A stretch of 64,000 bases of DNA from Chaetorhynchus papuensis (taxonomy: Eukaryota; Chordata; Aves; Passeriformes; Rhipiduridae). Shown here piece by piece: positions 1 to 10,749 of this stretch. Every line of letters starts with the position of its first letter. Positions within the stretch are counted from its first letter, which is position 1. The stretch spans positions 124,001-188,000 of the forward strand of contig VWYX01001153.1 of assembly GCA_013396525.1 (NCBI GenBank). The letters are read 5' to 3'. The translations under genes and the position numbers were made by a program. Under the pieces are notes generated by a model. That model was not told the origin of the DNA. It ran no database searches and worked only from the letters and a program-made list of their open reading frames with translations.

Positions 1-60
1 CAGTCTTCAGCAATCACCTCCTCCTTCCAAATAGCTCTGAACGGCTCTAAAACAAGATCA
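1..60 (-). CDS. possible internal coding exon, cut by the window edge, gene unknown
   Basis: On the minus strand a pyrimidine-rich tract ending in CCATGGCAG at about 61-75 looks like a splice acceptor. The sequence after it, running to the left edge, has one frame that reads DLVLEPFRAIWKEEVIAED without a stop. The composition is protein-like, but only about 19 residues are visible, the exon end is outside the window, and I do not recognise the family. It could be a downstream exon of the minus-strand gene starting at 10,191. The phases do not allow direct joining to that first exon, so at least one more exon would be needed between them. Confidence 0.3.
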
Positions 61-3000
61 CTGCCATGGCAGACAGGAACACAGACAAAAACACTTTGGT
101 ACTGAGTTCAAGTTACACTTGCATTTAGGAATCAATTTTGCTCCACAGTAGCTGGTAACTTTTTACTACAATATTGAAGGAAGGGCATGGTTAAGATACA
201 AACGAGGTCTCATATTAAGTCAAGATTCCCAATCTGCATGATGTAAAACTTCCCATTAAACAGTAACTGTGCACGGTGAAACCAATATTTCAGATATCTA
301 CTCCTCAAGCCAACTGGTTCCAAGTGACAGCTACTATTTTGGGTTTGATCTTTTTTGATTTTTTCCCAAATGGCATCAGGTTACGAAGCCACCAATTCCT
401 ATATCATTCTGTGCTTCCCTTGCTTCTGATGTCATCATTGTATGCAAACTTACTACTGTTCCTAAACCAGTGCAGATACTACAGCTTTATCACACCAAAA
501 CAAGCCTTCCCTACACTGAATATGAGTCCAGAAAACCCATCTTTCTCCACATCTTATCTCCTTTCCATATGAAAGCAGACAGAAGGTCAGCTAGGCCTTC
601 CTTTCGCACTGGTAAAGAACAATGCTCGTCAGCTCTTCTGCCACACCATAGAAACACAGACTTTCTCTGACAGGACACTGAAGACAAGCAATAGAAATGC
701 ACTTCTGAGTGCTTGGGTTGAGAACTGCACACACAGGTCTTCTCCATGCCTTGCTTTTTATGGAATATCCAATCTGTTTGTAGTTTACCCATTAAAGTAC
801 TCTTCTTGCTCCATTAGAGTTCCAACTTCTTGTTGCCTGTGCTTACAGGTGGCCTTTTCCAGGAACAGGAACTGTAGAAGTAATCAGGGTAAGCTATCAG
901 CTCCCACATCTTTTCAACACAACCTACCCACTTTCTTCATATTCTACCCTGTTCAGGCAGATTGAAACCTTTCACTTGAGCATCTCATTCCACCCATCTC
1001 AATCAATGATTTCCAGAAGAAAAAAGAATGCAGGAGCTCCAGAATGTGTGTCTGGAGAACACAAGACTGCAAGACCTTGGGTGGGGTGGAATGCCATTTT
1101 GATCTGACGAAGCTTGGAGTCTTGTTAAAGACTTTTGTTTCATAAAGACTGTGGAAACCATGTTTTTACTAGAAGATGGGCATAATGTGAACCAGCCATA
1201 AGATAGAAAATCCAGAGCACGTAAGACAGAAGGACTTGAACATGTACACAGGGGAAAAAGTGCATGGGAAGGTTGTGAGAAAGGAACAAGCAGCATTGGG
1301 GAGGATGTGAACGAGGAACAAGCAAAGGAAGAAAAGGATAAGGAAATGCAAACTGAAGGACAGTTGTGACATACACGACAGACGATGTGACACACATACA
1401 AGAGCCAACCATAAAGCATAAAGTAGCGTGTGAAAATAGGCCTTAACCAACAATAATTATGCACGATCGTGTGTAGGGAAAGCAAGAATTGTATTTTAGG
1501 GACAGTAATTCATCAGTAAAATGTCTTCTGCCTGATTCATATTGAATTGTGTAGAGTCCATTGTTTCTCTCTGCAAAAGACAATTTCCAGGAGCGCATAT
1601 TCCTCAAGAAGTCACCTCTCACAGCCTAAGGACCTATAGTATTCCTAGTATGGAGAAATACTCCCTGCTCTTCCCACTGTGAAATTTCTACCTCTCAGTA
1701 GCTTTGGGTCACAGATAGCACCAAGCTGTGGTGGCTTGACATCAGCACAAGCCAAACCACAGTGGCTGTAGACAAGAGCCTTCAGGAAGGACAGCAGCTG
1801 TTTGCTGGGGACTAAGAACATGAGCAAGGACAGCCACCACCACTCAGCCAACCACTAATAACTTCCTAAGTTTGAGTGTTGATCCTGGTAAACACTCCAT
1901 GTCTTTACTCTCTGTCAGTTAGGCCTAAGAGCTAGGCTGGAGTTACGAGAGCAAAATTGTTGCTTCTTCAAGCCCAGGAATGAGACTGAAGGAAAGAGGA
2001 GCTGAAAATACCCCACATTTTCTCTCCACAGGTTCTACATGGCACAAGGGGCACTGCTGTCTTCAGCACACTCTCTTCTTGCTGGCTGGTGAAACAAAAG
2101 TGGCAGCAAGGAGCTGAAGAGCTCCCTGACAGCAGGACAAGGAATGGTTATTCCTCAAGGATATCTCCTTATCTCCTCCCACCTTAAAAAAGCCAGTCTC
2201 TGGTTTTATTGCCCTGCTTCACTGGTCTAGTGAAAATGTGAAGAAGTCTCTCACTCAGTGCTGTCAGCTTCCTTTTTTTGAAGAAATCATACAGAAATGT
2301 TGCATAAGGTCAAAACCACACACGTTTGAGTTTCTGGAGAAAGCATGTGTCATCACGTTTTCTAAATTCCTAAGGATCCCTTCCCCATTTTTCTACTTCA
2401 TTTTAAATGGAAACATATTTCCCATTCCACGCTGGTGGGCAAAGAAGAAGTGACAACCAGACACTCTCTCACACACTCTTTTTGGAAGGCTAGAACTGCC
2501 TTTTCTTTAGGTTCTCTGCTTTCTCCCTCTCTTCTTACTGTAGCCTATTATTCCCAGATAAAGTTCACACAACAAAATAGTGCTGTGCTAAAGGCCTCCA
2601 GTAGTCTCTACAGAAACCATCACACTAACTGCTCCTGTATCTCCAGATTCTGTAAAATCCACTCCAGATTCCTTCTTATGCCAAATCTTTGTGTTCTTTC
2701 CTTCCAGTCAAATCACATGCTCAAAGTGTCACAGATAAAGAGGAGCTAACATTGTGTGGGCAAAGCCTCTTCTGCAAACCCACCACCTCACCTTTTCTAC
2801 ATCGCCTTCTGCTCCCACTTCTCCAGCAGCCAGACCCACACAACCCAGTGCTGTACTGGAGTTTTAATACTTCCCAGAATAATTCTGACTCTTTCAGCAT
2901 TTTAGGAGGCTAAAAGTATCCATATTCAGTTCAGACTGACTAGGTAGAACTTTATATTCTGCTTATCAGCAATAAATGCTTCATTACTGTATTTGTCTAC

Positions 3001-4079
3001 CTGGTTTGAATTTCTTTACTGTTTTTCTTGGAGCTGACATAAGGCCTAGTTATTTTGGAGAACGTCTGTAACTTAATCCCTTTTTATTTTTAATGCTATC
3101 ATTAACTTTTAAAAGGTCTCAAATACCTATTTGAAATGCATATAGGTATATATTAGGTCTCTACAGGCAGCAGCTAGGCTCTCCTATTACCATTAAGACA
3201 CTAACATTCCACCTGCTGAAACTGAGTGGAAAAGTCCTTACTGATTAGTTTATGGCAAAGAACTGTTTGCTTCAGGAGCAGGGCTTTTTAAAGAGTAGAT
3301 TTTTGTTTTATTTTTTTTGTAACTTCCCAACTACCCCCTTTAAAGGTTTTTAAAAATTTTTAAATTCTCCCAGCAACTGTAATTAGCAGGGACAAATATG
3401 TTCCCTGCTAGCCCTCAAAACCACCAGGTGCAGAAAACCCTGAAATAAATGTTCAGTCCAGAAGGACTATAGGAATATTCACCAACCATAGTCCTCTTAA
3501 TTCCCCCACAGGCAACGAACACAACCCACTTCCCAAGCTCCAGTAAGAAAGCACTTAGACCCATGGTATAAAAGCACGGGGAAAAGCTACAAAAGACAGG
3601 AGAGAGAGAACACAGATGACAACAAGCTGTAGAAGCAACCCAGGCTGTTGCAAGATAAAATTGGGTTTGTGCAGGAACGAATGCAAATCCTGCATGTAAC
3701 ACCCCAAGCGGAGGTTTTCCCCTGCACACTGCAGCACGTTCACAGAGGTGTGTGTTGCTCCTCCTGGACAATGCAGAGCTGCCTGCATCCACAGAGCTCC
3801 ACACATCAGCAAAGGCAGGACCTAAGGGTGGCACCCAGCAACAGGCCTGGGTCCCTCCCATGTAGTGGTGCATTCCCCCCTCCTCTTTTCCAGGTTGGAG
3901 TGTGAGCTGAGAAATGCTTGCTAGGCCCTGGCCTTGAAAACAGCCCCTGGGCTCAGCTTTTTCTGAGCTTTTCAGAAATACTGGCTGCTCCCAGGAATTG
4001 CTAAAAAGCTCCTGTTCTCCCTATGACCAGCCTTGGAAAACATTCCTCTTTCCTGAATGGCATAATATTTTGAAGAAAG
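61..4079. other. gene-free stretch, no supported feature
   Basis: AT-rich non-coding sequence. The open frames of 60-160 codons here overlap on both strands, lack protein-like composition and have no convincing splice-site pairs. No RNA gene was recognised. Confidence 0.6.
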
Positions 4080-5014
4080 TGCTGACCCACACTGTGGCCA
4101 GGATGAAACATCGTTATGACTGAAGCCCATTCTCTTGCAGCCCTATAAACAGCAGTCCAAAACGAGACTCTTTTGAGCTCTCCCGGGCCACCACGGGCTG
4201 CGACCAGCATCTCCCTCTGAGGGGGATGCCTCTCAGAGCCAGCAAACCTTCAGGTTTGCTATACTTGGAGGATTGCCGAAACACAACATATCCTGGGCTG
4301 ATACCCTCACTGCTCGAGGCCCAATCCTTCACCTGTCAGGAGATGCAAAAGCATCCAAAGTGAGTATTTCACTGGCCTCTGAGGGGAATTTTTCTCAGGT
4401 ACCTCGCTTGTACTGACTCTCTGTCTGTGTGCCTGCACCTCTGCATAGGCTATAGCAAATCTGAGAGAAATGCTGCTTTCTTAGTTGTTTAAGTACCTCA
4501 GATACCTGCGTAAGTTAGGCCTGTAAGTAAGGCTAAGTTATAGTTAGAAGCTTACTTAAATGCTGCTAAGTGTTGTTCTTTTGCTAAGTTATTAAACGTA
4601 AGTTGTAAGCTACATTAAGTGTTGCTAAGCACTGTTCTTCTGCTGAGTTGCTACATATAACTTCTAAGTTAGGTTAAATGTTATTAAGTGTTATTCCTCT
4701 GTTAGAATGTTAAGCTATAAGTTGTTATAAGTTAATTTAGGTATAAGTTAACTGGTTTTCCTGTGTTAAATTGTTAGGCTTAAGTTATAAGTTAAGTTAA
4801 AGTACTGTTAAGTTTGAGTGTTGTTAAGCTTTAGGGCTGTGTTCCTTTTTATCCTTGTCCTCACTGTCTTTTGTCACACACACACATGCACTCCTATATA
4901 GTTCTCAGTTCATTTCTGTTTTGATTGCCTGGATTTTGTTTGGTTTTGTGGTTGCTTGTTTTCCCTTGTTGTGCCTTAGCTGTCCTGTAAGTAGCAGAGT
5001 GAATCTTGCCAACA
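4080..5014 (+). mobile_element. LTR-like block of an endogenous retrovirus (approximate limits)
   Basis: The block has a promoter-like CCCTATAAA box at about 4,140. After it comes a perfect 8-bp hairpin (AGCAAACC/GGTTTGCT, about 4,241-4,260), then GTGAGTATTTCACTG-type sequence, a TAAGTT-rich minisatellite, and a final stretch ending GAATCTTGCCAACA near 5,014. This arrangement resembles a long avian ERV LTR or LTR plus leader. The left limit and a target-site duplication could not be fixed, and no gag, pol or env reading frame is present. The family assignment is an inference. Confidence 0.45.
4500..4800. repeat. degenerate ~60-bp minisatellite rich in TAAGTT
   Basis: Four related units start near 4,571, 4,631, 4,690 and 4,751, so the period is 59-61 bp. 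Each carries a variant of GTTCTTCTGCTAAGTTG followed by TAAGTT/TTAAGT motifs. Similar TAAGTT-rich sequence extends on both sides. It lies within the LTR-like block. Confidence 0.7.
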
Positions 5015-5520
5015 AACCTGTTATGCTTTGTCGCTTAATATCAAATCTGACTTTTACTCATACCCTTGACAGTGATTTTTTTAAGCAATCTCAAATGCTC
5101 TTGCTTGCAACACCGCACTACAAAATCCATACTTTCAGTCATATCCCTCAGCCAGGGCACAACAACACGCAGCATTCCCACACAAAGGCTACACGGTCAT
5201 TTTTAAACTATGCTGGTGACCAAAGGCATGGAGATGGACTTACCTCCCTCTGCCTTGTATTTGTGTGCCTGCTCCTGCAGTGAAATAGCCATGCAGACAG
5301 CACAGTCTGCTGACAGTTAACTTGACACAACACCCACTCCAACTAAAGAAACAACAAAAAACCCCACAGAAGGACTGCGACTCCCGGATGTGACTCACTG
5401 TGGGAACGCAAGTGCTTGTGCATGGAATGGAGTAGAAGTGAGCAAAATGGGGAAAAACGAGAGAGAGAGCATTGAGGAGGGCCAGACACTGATCTCTTCT
5501 CTGTGGTGAAGAGATCTGTC

Positions 5521-5985
5521 CAGTGACAGGAACCAAGAGAATGGCCTGAAGCTGTGTCAGAGGAGGTTTAGGCTGGGTGTTAACAAAAGGTTCTTCACCC
5601 AGAAGGTGTTTGGCACTGGAACAGGCCGGGGAGGGAGAGGCCTGGCAATCACCACTTTTAGCAGTGGTGAACTATTAGGGAGGATCATTCTGTCCTGCAG
5701 AATATTGATTATTTTCAATCTCTAGGCTTTGCTTACGGACAGAACTGCTCTGCATTTAAGCCTACCTTAAACTATGAAAAAAACCAGCAGTTCAAAATCA
5801 GTCCAGAGACAATGGAACAGGTTACCCAGAGAAGTTGTGGATGCCCCATCCCTGGCAGTGTTAAAGGCCAGTCTGGATGTAGCTCTGAGAAATCTGGTCT
5901 AGAGGAAGGTGTCCCTGCCCATGTCAGAGGGCTGGAACTGGCTGATCATTAAGGTCCCTTCCAACCCAAACCATTCTATGATTCC
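5521..5985 (+). mobile_element. CR1 LINE 3' fragment, sense orientation, interrupted
   Basis: The sequence carries typical CR1 3'-end phrases: TTCTTCACCCAGAAGG, GGAACAGGTTACCCAGAG, CCATCCCTGGCAG and AAGGTCCCTTCCAACCC. It ends with CCATTCTATGATTCC, the CR1 tail that marks the 3' end and so the plus orientation. It is 5'-truncated, as most genomic CR1 copies are. A 187-bp segment at 5,626-5,812 is foreign to it. Confidence 0.88.
5626..5812. mobile_element. 187-bp insertion inside CR1 with 9-bp flanking direct repeats
   Basis: CR1 sequence runs up to TGGAACAGG at 5,617-5,625 and resumes with the same TGGAACAGG at 5,813-5,821. The intervening 187 bp do not look like CR1. The direct repeat fits a target-site duplication. 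The insert includes a short inverted pair (ACCAC/GTGGT near 5,652-5,669) but no recognisable transposon termini. A junction between two separate CR1 fragments is the alternative. Confidence 0.45.
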
Positions 5986-5989
5986 AAAC

Positions 5990-8900
5990 CATCTGGTCAC
6001 TTACTCCCAGTATTCAGATAGCAGCACTTATTATGCTGTACAAGCACAGCCTTTATGTAGGCTACACAATCAACACGACTGAGAAGACAATCTGTCTTGG
6101 TAACATTTTCCTTCAATCAAGTTAATTTTCAGCCAGATCATCTTTGCAGTTCTGCTTATAAAGGATGGCACAAACTGATGCCATAGAGAGGAACTCTTCT
6201 CAACCTGTGGCAACACCAGCTTAAACATACTCCAAATTACAACTTCTGTCTCTCACAAACCCTGTATCACCCAGGCAGCCTACAGTCACACTACCCTGAA
6301 CATGGCCAAAAGGCTCTCCTGAGGCTGAAAGCAGATAGGAGGACCAGCAAGGTAAAACCAAAAATAGACAAACCTACACGTTTGGGTTTTTTTTGTGAAC
6401 ACCTTTAACACACCCAGGATCAAAGGAGTCTGTGTATGCAATCCAGAGATGATCCTGGCTATCTAAAGTCTAAGACCATTAATTACATTAAGGCAAGAAA
6501 CTATCAGAAAAGTTTTTCACTCTGTGTTCATCCTGTAGTGTTAAATAGTAATGGCAAAAATATTATTTGTTTCATTTTGTTTTAAACATGATATAACAGC
6601 CTCAGCTCTTATCAAGAGTTTTTAAGCAGAGAGCAGAGGTTTAGTTTGATTTTTTTTCCTCTGTGAGGAATTTATAACTCCCTCTGTTTATTCAGGAAAA
6701 TTCAAGAGTGAGGACAACACAAGCAGGTGTCAGCTTGACAGTGCTGATAACTGATTTTTCCATTTATACTATTTAAAACTGTGTTTGACATTTCTATTAG
6801 CAACACACAAAATAACCACATTCCACAAACAACACAAATTTGTTAGGAGTCAAGGTTTCCCCCATTCATCCCAACATCTTGTAATGTAGTTCCCATGACA
6901 CCTCTCATGAAGTGGAGAGACACAGAAAAAAAAAAAAGAAATCCCCGTGTTTTTCTGATCAAAAAAAAAAAGGAAAGGAAGGAGCACATATTCCTGTGTA
7001 CAGAGACAAAAAGACAGGAAATGTTAAAATTAAGAAAAAAAATAAAGTCAGCTCAAACTTGTTGAACTGCCTAATGACACAGAAACAAAAAGCCACATTG
7101 GGGTAAGTTTAGTTTCTATGCTGGTCAATCTCTGAAGAAGTCTGAAACAATAATTTTTATCAGCTCTCAGGTTGTCAGTCTATGCTATGTACTGGAGATG
7201 GCAACTTCTGCTTTTAGGTGAACCAGGTTTTCTCACTTTAACTCAATTTTTATAAAGAAGTTGAATTGGGAAATGAAGCAACCATTAATACAAGGATGCA
7301 ATGAAAATGGCATTAAGGAATCCATCTACATATGCAAGAACTAGAAGGCAGTAATACTGCATGAAAAAGAGTTGATGCTCAGAACACTGAAGGAGTTGTC
7401 TGGCTTTCAGATGAGCCTTACTACACACACAGAATGCTTCTAGGTGCTCTAGATCATATATCCAGCTCATTTCCCATATTCCCTCTGCTTTTAGGGCAGG
7501 ATCCTGACACAGCTAAAGCAAATAAAGTTCGGCTGCCATCTGAAGTGCAACAGAACGTCCCCACAGGTGTGGCTTGCCCTGCAATGCTCCTGTTGGTGTG
7601 GTATTATTTATTCACCTCCTACAGGGAGGTGAATCTCTCTCTGTGGGTTCCTTCACCAAACTAGGCCACAGATACCACACTGACTTTCTTTCCACCCACA
7701 TACAACATCCAGGATCCCAAATCTGAACACAGCTTTGTCTTTAACTTCCAACAACTGAAGGAGCATGCTCTTGGTAGGTCTAAAATCAAAGTCCTTCCAT
7801 AGCCTCAAGGCGAGGCTTTGCACTGTAACCTGAGGTTTCATCAGATAAAAAGCTGACTTGGCCTGGCATTGTGAAAAGCAGGAATCCCTATGTGGTGAGT
7901 AGGAATTCTGAAGACACCAAAGCTACGCTGCAGCTTCTGGCTCCTACAGTGGAATGAAGAAGCACATCTCCTCCCCTACTCCAGACACCTAGCAACATGA
8001 CTGGGATAAGTGTAGTGCTCTGAACTTGGATGGAGAAGGGATTCAGGAGGGGAAGGCTGATAGAGGATGAGGATCTACCAACAGCTTCCTGGTGTTTAGA
8101 ACAGGTGTTTGCAAGGCTAGAAACTTGCATGCCAAGTTGAACTGCTACTGATTTGCCTTATGCACTTAGGCAGATCAGTCTGACTTCCAGGGTCTTGATT
8201 TTCGCATAGAGAGATGATAGATTATTTTACCTTGTTAAAATTAACACGAAACATTTACACAGTCAACACACACATAACAGCAGTAATGCAAGCATACAAG
8301 CAAAATCATGGTGTGAAACCATGCCTATTTAGTTTAGTGAACAACAGTAAAGAGTTTGCATTCCTGATCTCCTGCCCTAATCAACCACTCTGATTCTAAA
8401 GTTTTACAAAGAAGACAACAGAACTAGCTAAGTTCTTCATTAAAGGAGGGCATTATGATACTTGAAGCCACAATTACGCTCTCCAGTTGTCCAATTACCA
8501 TCATCTCTGCCTTTGAATTGTATGTTCTTTGGAACCTGTTATCTTGTTTTCTGAGTAAGTCTACAGTACACGGACTCAGATGCTCAGAGCAGCAGCAGCA
8601 TGCCAATTACAAAACACAAGGTAACAAAGTGCCTTACTGCAGAAAGAGTTACAAGAGGATACTCAGTTATTCATGCATGAGTCACACTCATTTGGAAACC
8701 TCTGCAAAAGCACTGCAGGTGAGGTAAGAACTCGAAGCTAAGGCTTAACGTGAGCAGACACGCAGGTGGACAGTGTCCTGGCTTCTCCACTGGTCCTCCC
8801 TGCACACCTAGACTCCCAATGCTCTCTTCAGAACAGGATCTCACAATCTCATTTAAATAAAACAAGTTGAAGACTTCTGGAACAGTATGAGGAGGAAATT

Positions 8901-9300
8901 AGAGGGAGTTGCTCTGAACACTCAGCAGCAGAGAAGTTCCTTTTTAAATACTGGGATACAATAGCTAAAAAAAAAAGCACATTCAGGAAACTCCCAAAGC
9001 AAAAAAAAACCCCCAAAACCCAAAGTCAGAAGAAATCCCTTAGAAGAATGATAAGAAGATCTTCATAGATTAAATCATGCTTTTTGGCCCATTTAGCAAT
9101 AGCAGTGCTGTTGCACTGCTGCTGATGACAACAAGAAATTTTGTACATCCATCTTCAATTTCAAAAATCAGCAAATTTTGTTTATACTTCTCATGTTCAC
9201 AGCCCACTGCAAGGGCTATTGGTGTAAGGGTTATGCTCCTCAGGCATTTGGATTAAGAAGGCCTTTGATTAGTATTTTGACAGCAGTTAATAGTAATCAT
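5990..9300. other. gene-free stretch, no supported feature
   Basis: AT-rich intergenic or intronic sequence with poly-A runs at 6,926-6,972. If the minus-strand exon at 10,149-10,191 is real, this is part of its first intron. I saw no further exon with both splice sites. Confidence 0.5.
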
Positions 9301-9307
9301 TTACTTC

Positions 9308-9415
9308 TAAAAAAAACCAAACAAAAAAAAACACGAACCAACCAAACAACAAAAAAAAAAACCAAACAAAAAACCCACCAACTACTAAAAAAAGACCCCA
9401 AACCAACACAAACCA
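9308..9415. repeat. A-rich low-complexity tract (AAAC/ACCAAAC type)
   Basis: About 108 bp built from runs of A broken by CC, CA and CG, including repeated ACCAAACAA-like words. It is simple sequence without coding value, although it is open on the plus strand. Confidence 0.8.
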
Positions 9416-10148
9416 ATTGAGAATTTTGATGCTTTATCCACGAGCAAGAAGGGACACAGAATACAAAACAAACAGCATTTTCACATTTAGGGATGACAAG
9501 AATACTTTTACAATAAAAGCTGGTTTCCTGACTTCCTTAACACCTCAGGACCCGGAGGCAAACGTGCGCCCCAGTACGATGAGGAGGAGGCTGCCCTCGT
9601 GCTGTGGTGCTGCTTCCTTCGCAGCGAGCCAGGAGTTACCTCTTCCTGCGCGGGTACCAGAAAAGTCACAAGACGTCTCCACCCCAAGCTCCCCGCCTAG
9701 ACAAGTTTGAAACAAACGGAGCACGGGAACGTGCCGAGAACAGGGTGGGGAGTTCCTGAACGTGCTGATGGCCGACATGTAATTGTAGTTTTAGGTGCGG
9801 GAGGGAGGCAGCCGCCCGGCTGTGCCCGCCACCCCTCGGGAGGGCAGCGAGTCAGCGGCCAGGGACGGGCGCTCGCCCCGCGCAGGAAGCCCCGGTCACA
9901 GCAGCGCCCGTGGGGGGTGGCGGCGGCTGGGGCAGCTCCCGGGCACCCCGGAACCCCCCGCCGCTCCCAAATCGCTGCCGCGACCGCCCCGCCGCTCCCC
10001 GGGGCCCAACGCGCCCGTCCGAATGGCCGGGGAGCGGCGGCCGAGGGTGCCCCGCTCCCGCCGCCCCGGGCGGCACGGAGTGACGGAGGGAGGAAGGGAG
10101 AAAAGCGAAGGGCTTGGGAAGGGTCCCCACCGCCCTCTCACAGCTTAC

Positions 10149-10191
10149 CCAGGAAGGCCGCCAGGCACAGGAGCGAAGCCCGCAGCTTCAT
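10149..10191 (-). CDS. likely first coding exon of an unidentified secreted or membrane protein
   Basis: On the minus strand an ATG in good context (GCAGCCATGA) opens MKLRASLLCLAAFLG, a short basic N-terminus followed by a hydrophobic core typical of a signal peptide. The frame reaches a strong donor (CTGG|GTAAGC), leaving phase 1. The exon is centred in a CpG island. No following exon with matching phase was found between here and the left edge, so the first intron would be long or the next exons are small. In human the genes beyond PLA1A are ADPRH, CD80, TIMMDC1 and POGLUT1. None could be matched from fifteen residues. Confidence 0.5.
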
Positions 10192-10442
10192 GGCTGCCCA
10201 CTCTATCTCTGCCCAGACAGAAATCAAAACTCGAGGGCAGCCGCGCCCAACCCGTCCTGCCCCGTCCCGGGCCTGCGTCACGTACTCCCGGTGGCCCCAC
10301 CTGCTGGGAGGTCCCCATGGGCGCTTTTTCTCAGAACTCCGAGACTGTGGGGAAAGGGGGTTTCAGCCGCGACGGCCGCCTCCCGTGCGCCCCGTGGGGT
10401 GTCGGATGCCATACAGGGGCTTGGAGTGCCAGGTGGTGCCGC

Positions 10443-10481
10443 GAAGGGGGTTTGTGAAGGGGGTTTGTGAAGGGGGTTTGT
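10443..10481. repeat. 13-bp tandem repeat, three copies
   Basis: The unit GAAGGGGGTTTGT is repeated three times without change at the edge of the CpG island. The G5 runs make it a possible G-rich structured element, which is inference. Confidence 0.9.
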
Positions 10482-10670
10482 GGGGCGCAGCTCCACCAAA
10501 GGCTGGCGGCAGAAGTTGTCGTGTTGCTCTTAACGTCAGGAAGGTTCAGCTGTGATAATTGAAAAACTGAAAGTAAATCAATTTCGTGTGGAGTGGGAGC
10601 CCCGCAGCTCAGGGGAAGAATGACCTTCGGCAGGCGGCTCCTCGAACTTCACAGCTCACCACCGCAGGAA

Positions 10671-10737
10671 ACGATCACAGAATAGCTTAGGTCACTTCCA
10701 ACCCCTGTGCCATGGGCAGGGACACCTTGCACTCCTA
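10671..10737 (-). mobile_element. CR1 3' fragment, antisense
   Basis: ATCACAGAATAGCTTAGG, CTTCCAACCCC and GCCATGGGCAGGGACACC are CR1 3'-end words in reverse orientation. The copy is short and decayed. Confidence 0.7.
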
Positions 10738-10749
10738 GTATTCCCTGGA

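Larger units (their letters stand above)
9700..10520. promoter_or_regulatory. CpG-island promoter
   Basis: A sharply delimited GC-rich stretch with many CpG dinucleotides and GGGGCGG/CCCCGCCC-type boxes, in otherwise AT-rich DNA. It contains the ATG exon at 10,149-10,191, read on the minus strand, so transcription probably starts around 10,200-10,400. Long open frames across the island on the plus strand are a by-product of low stop-codon density. Confidence 0.75.

Noticed and set aside
854..878. 25-bp minus-strand micro-exon candidate
   Set aside because: It is too short, and no exon chain connects to it.
5244..5274. 31-bp minus-strand micro-exon candidate with good acceptor and donor (frame EQAHKYKAEG)
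   Set aside because: It is isolated, lies between an LTR-like block and a CR1 copy, and has no neighbouring exon of matching phase.
9707..10555. 282-codon plus-strand open frame across the CpG island
   Set aside because: It is explained by few stop codons in GC-rich DNA. It has no family signal and overlaps the minus-strand first exon.
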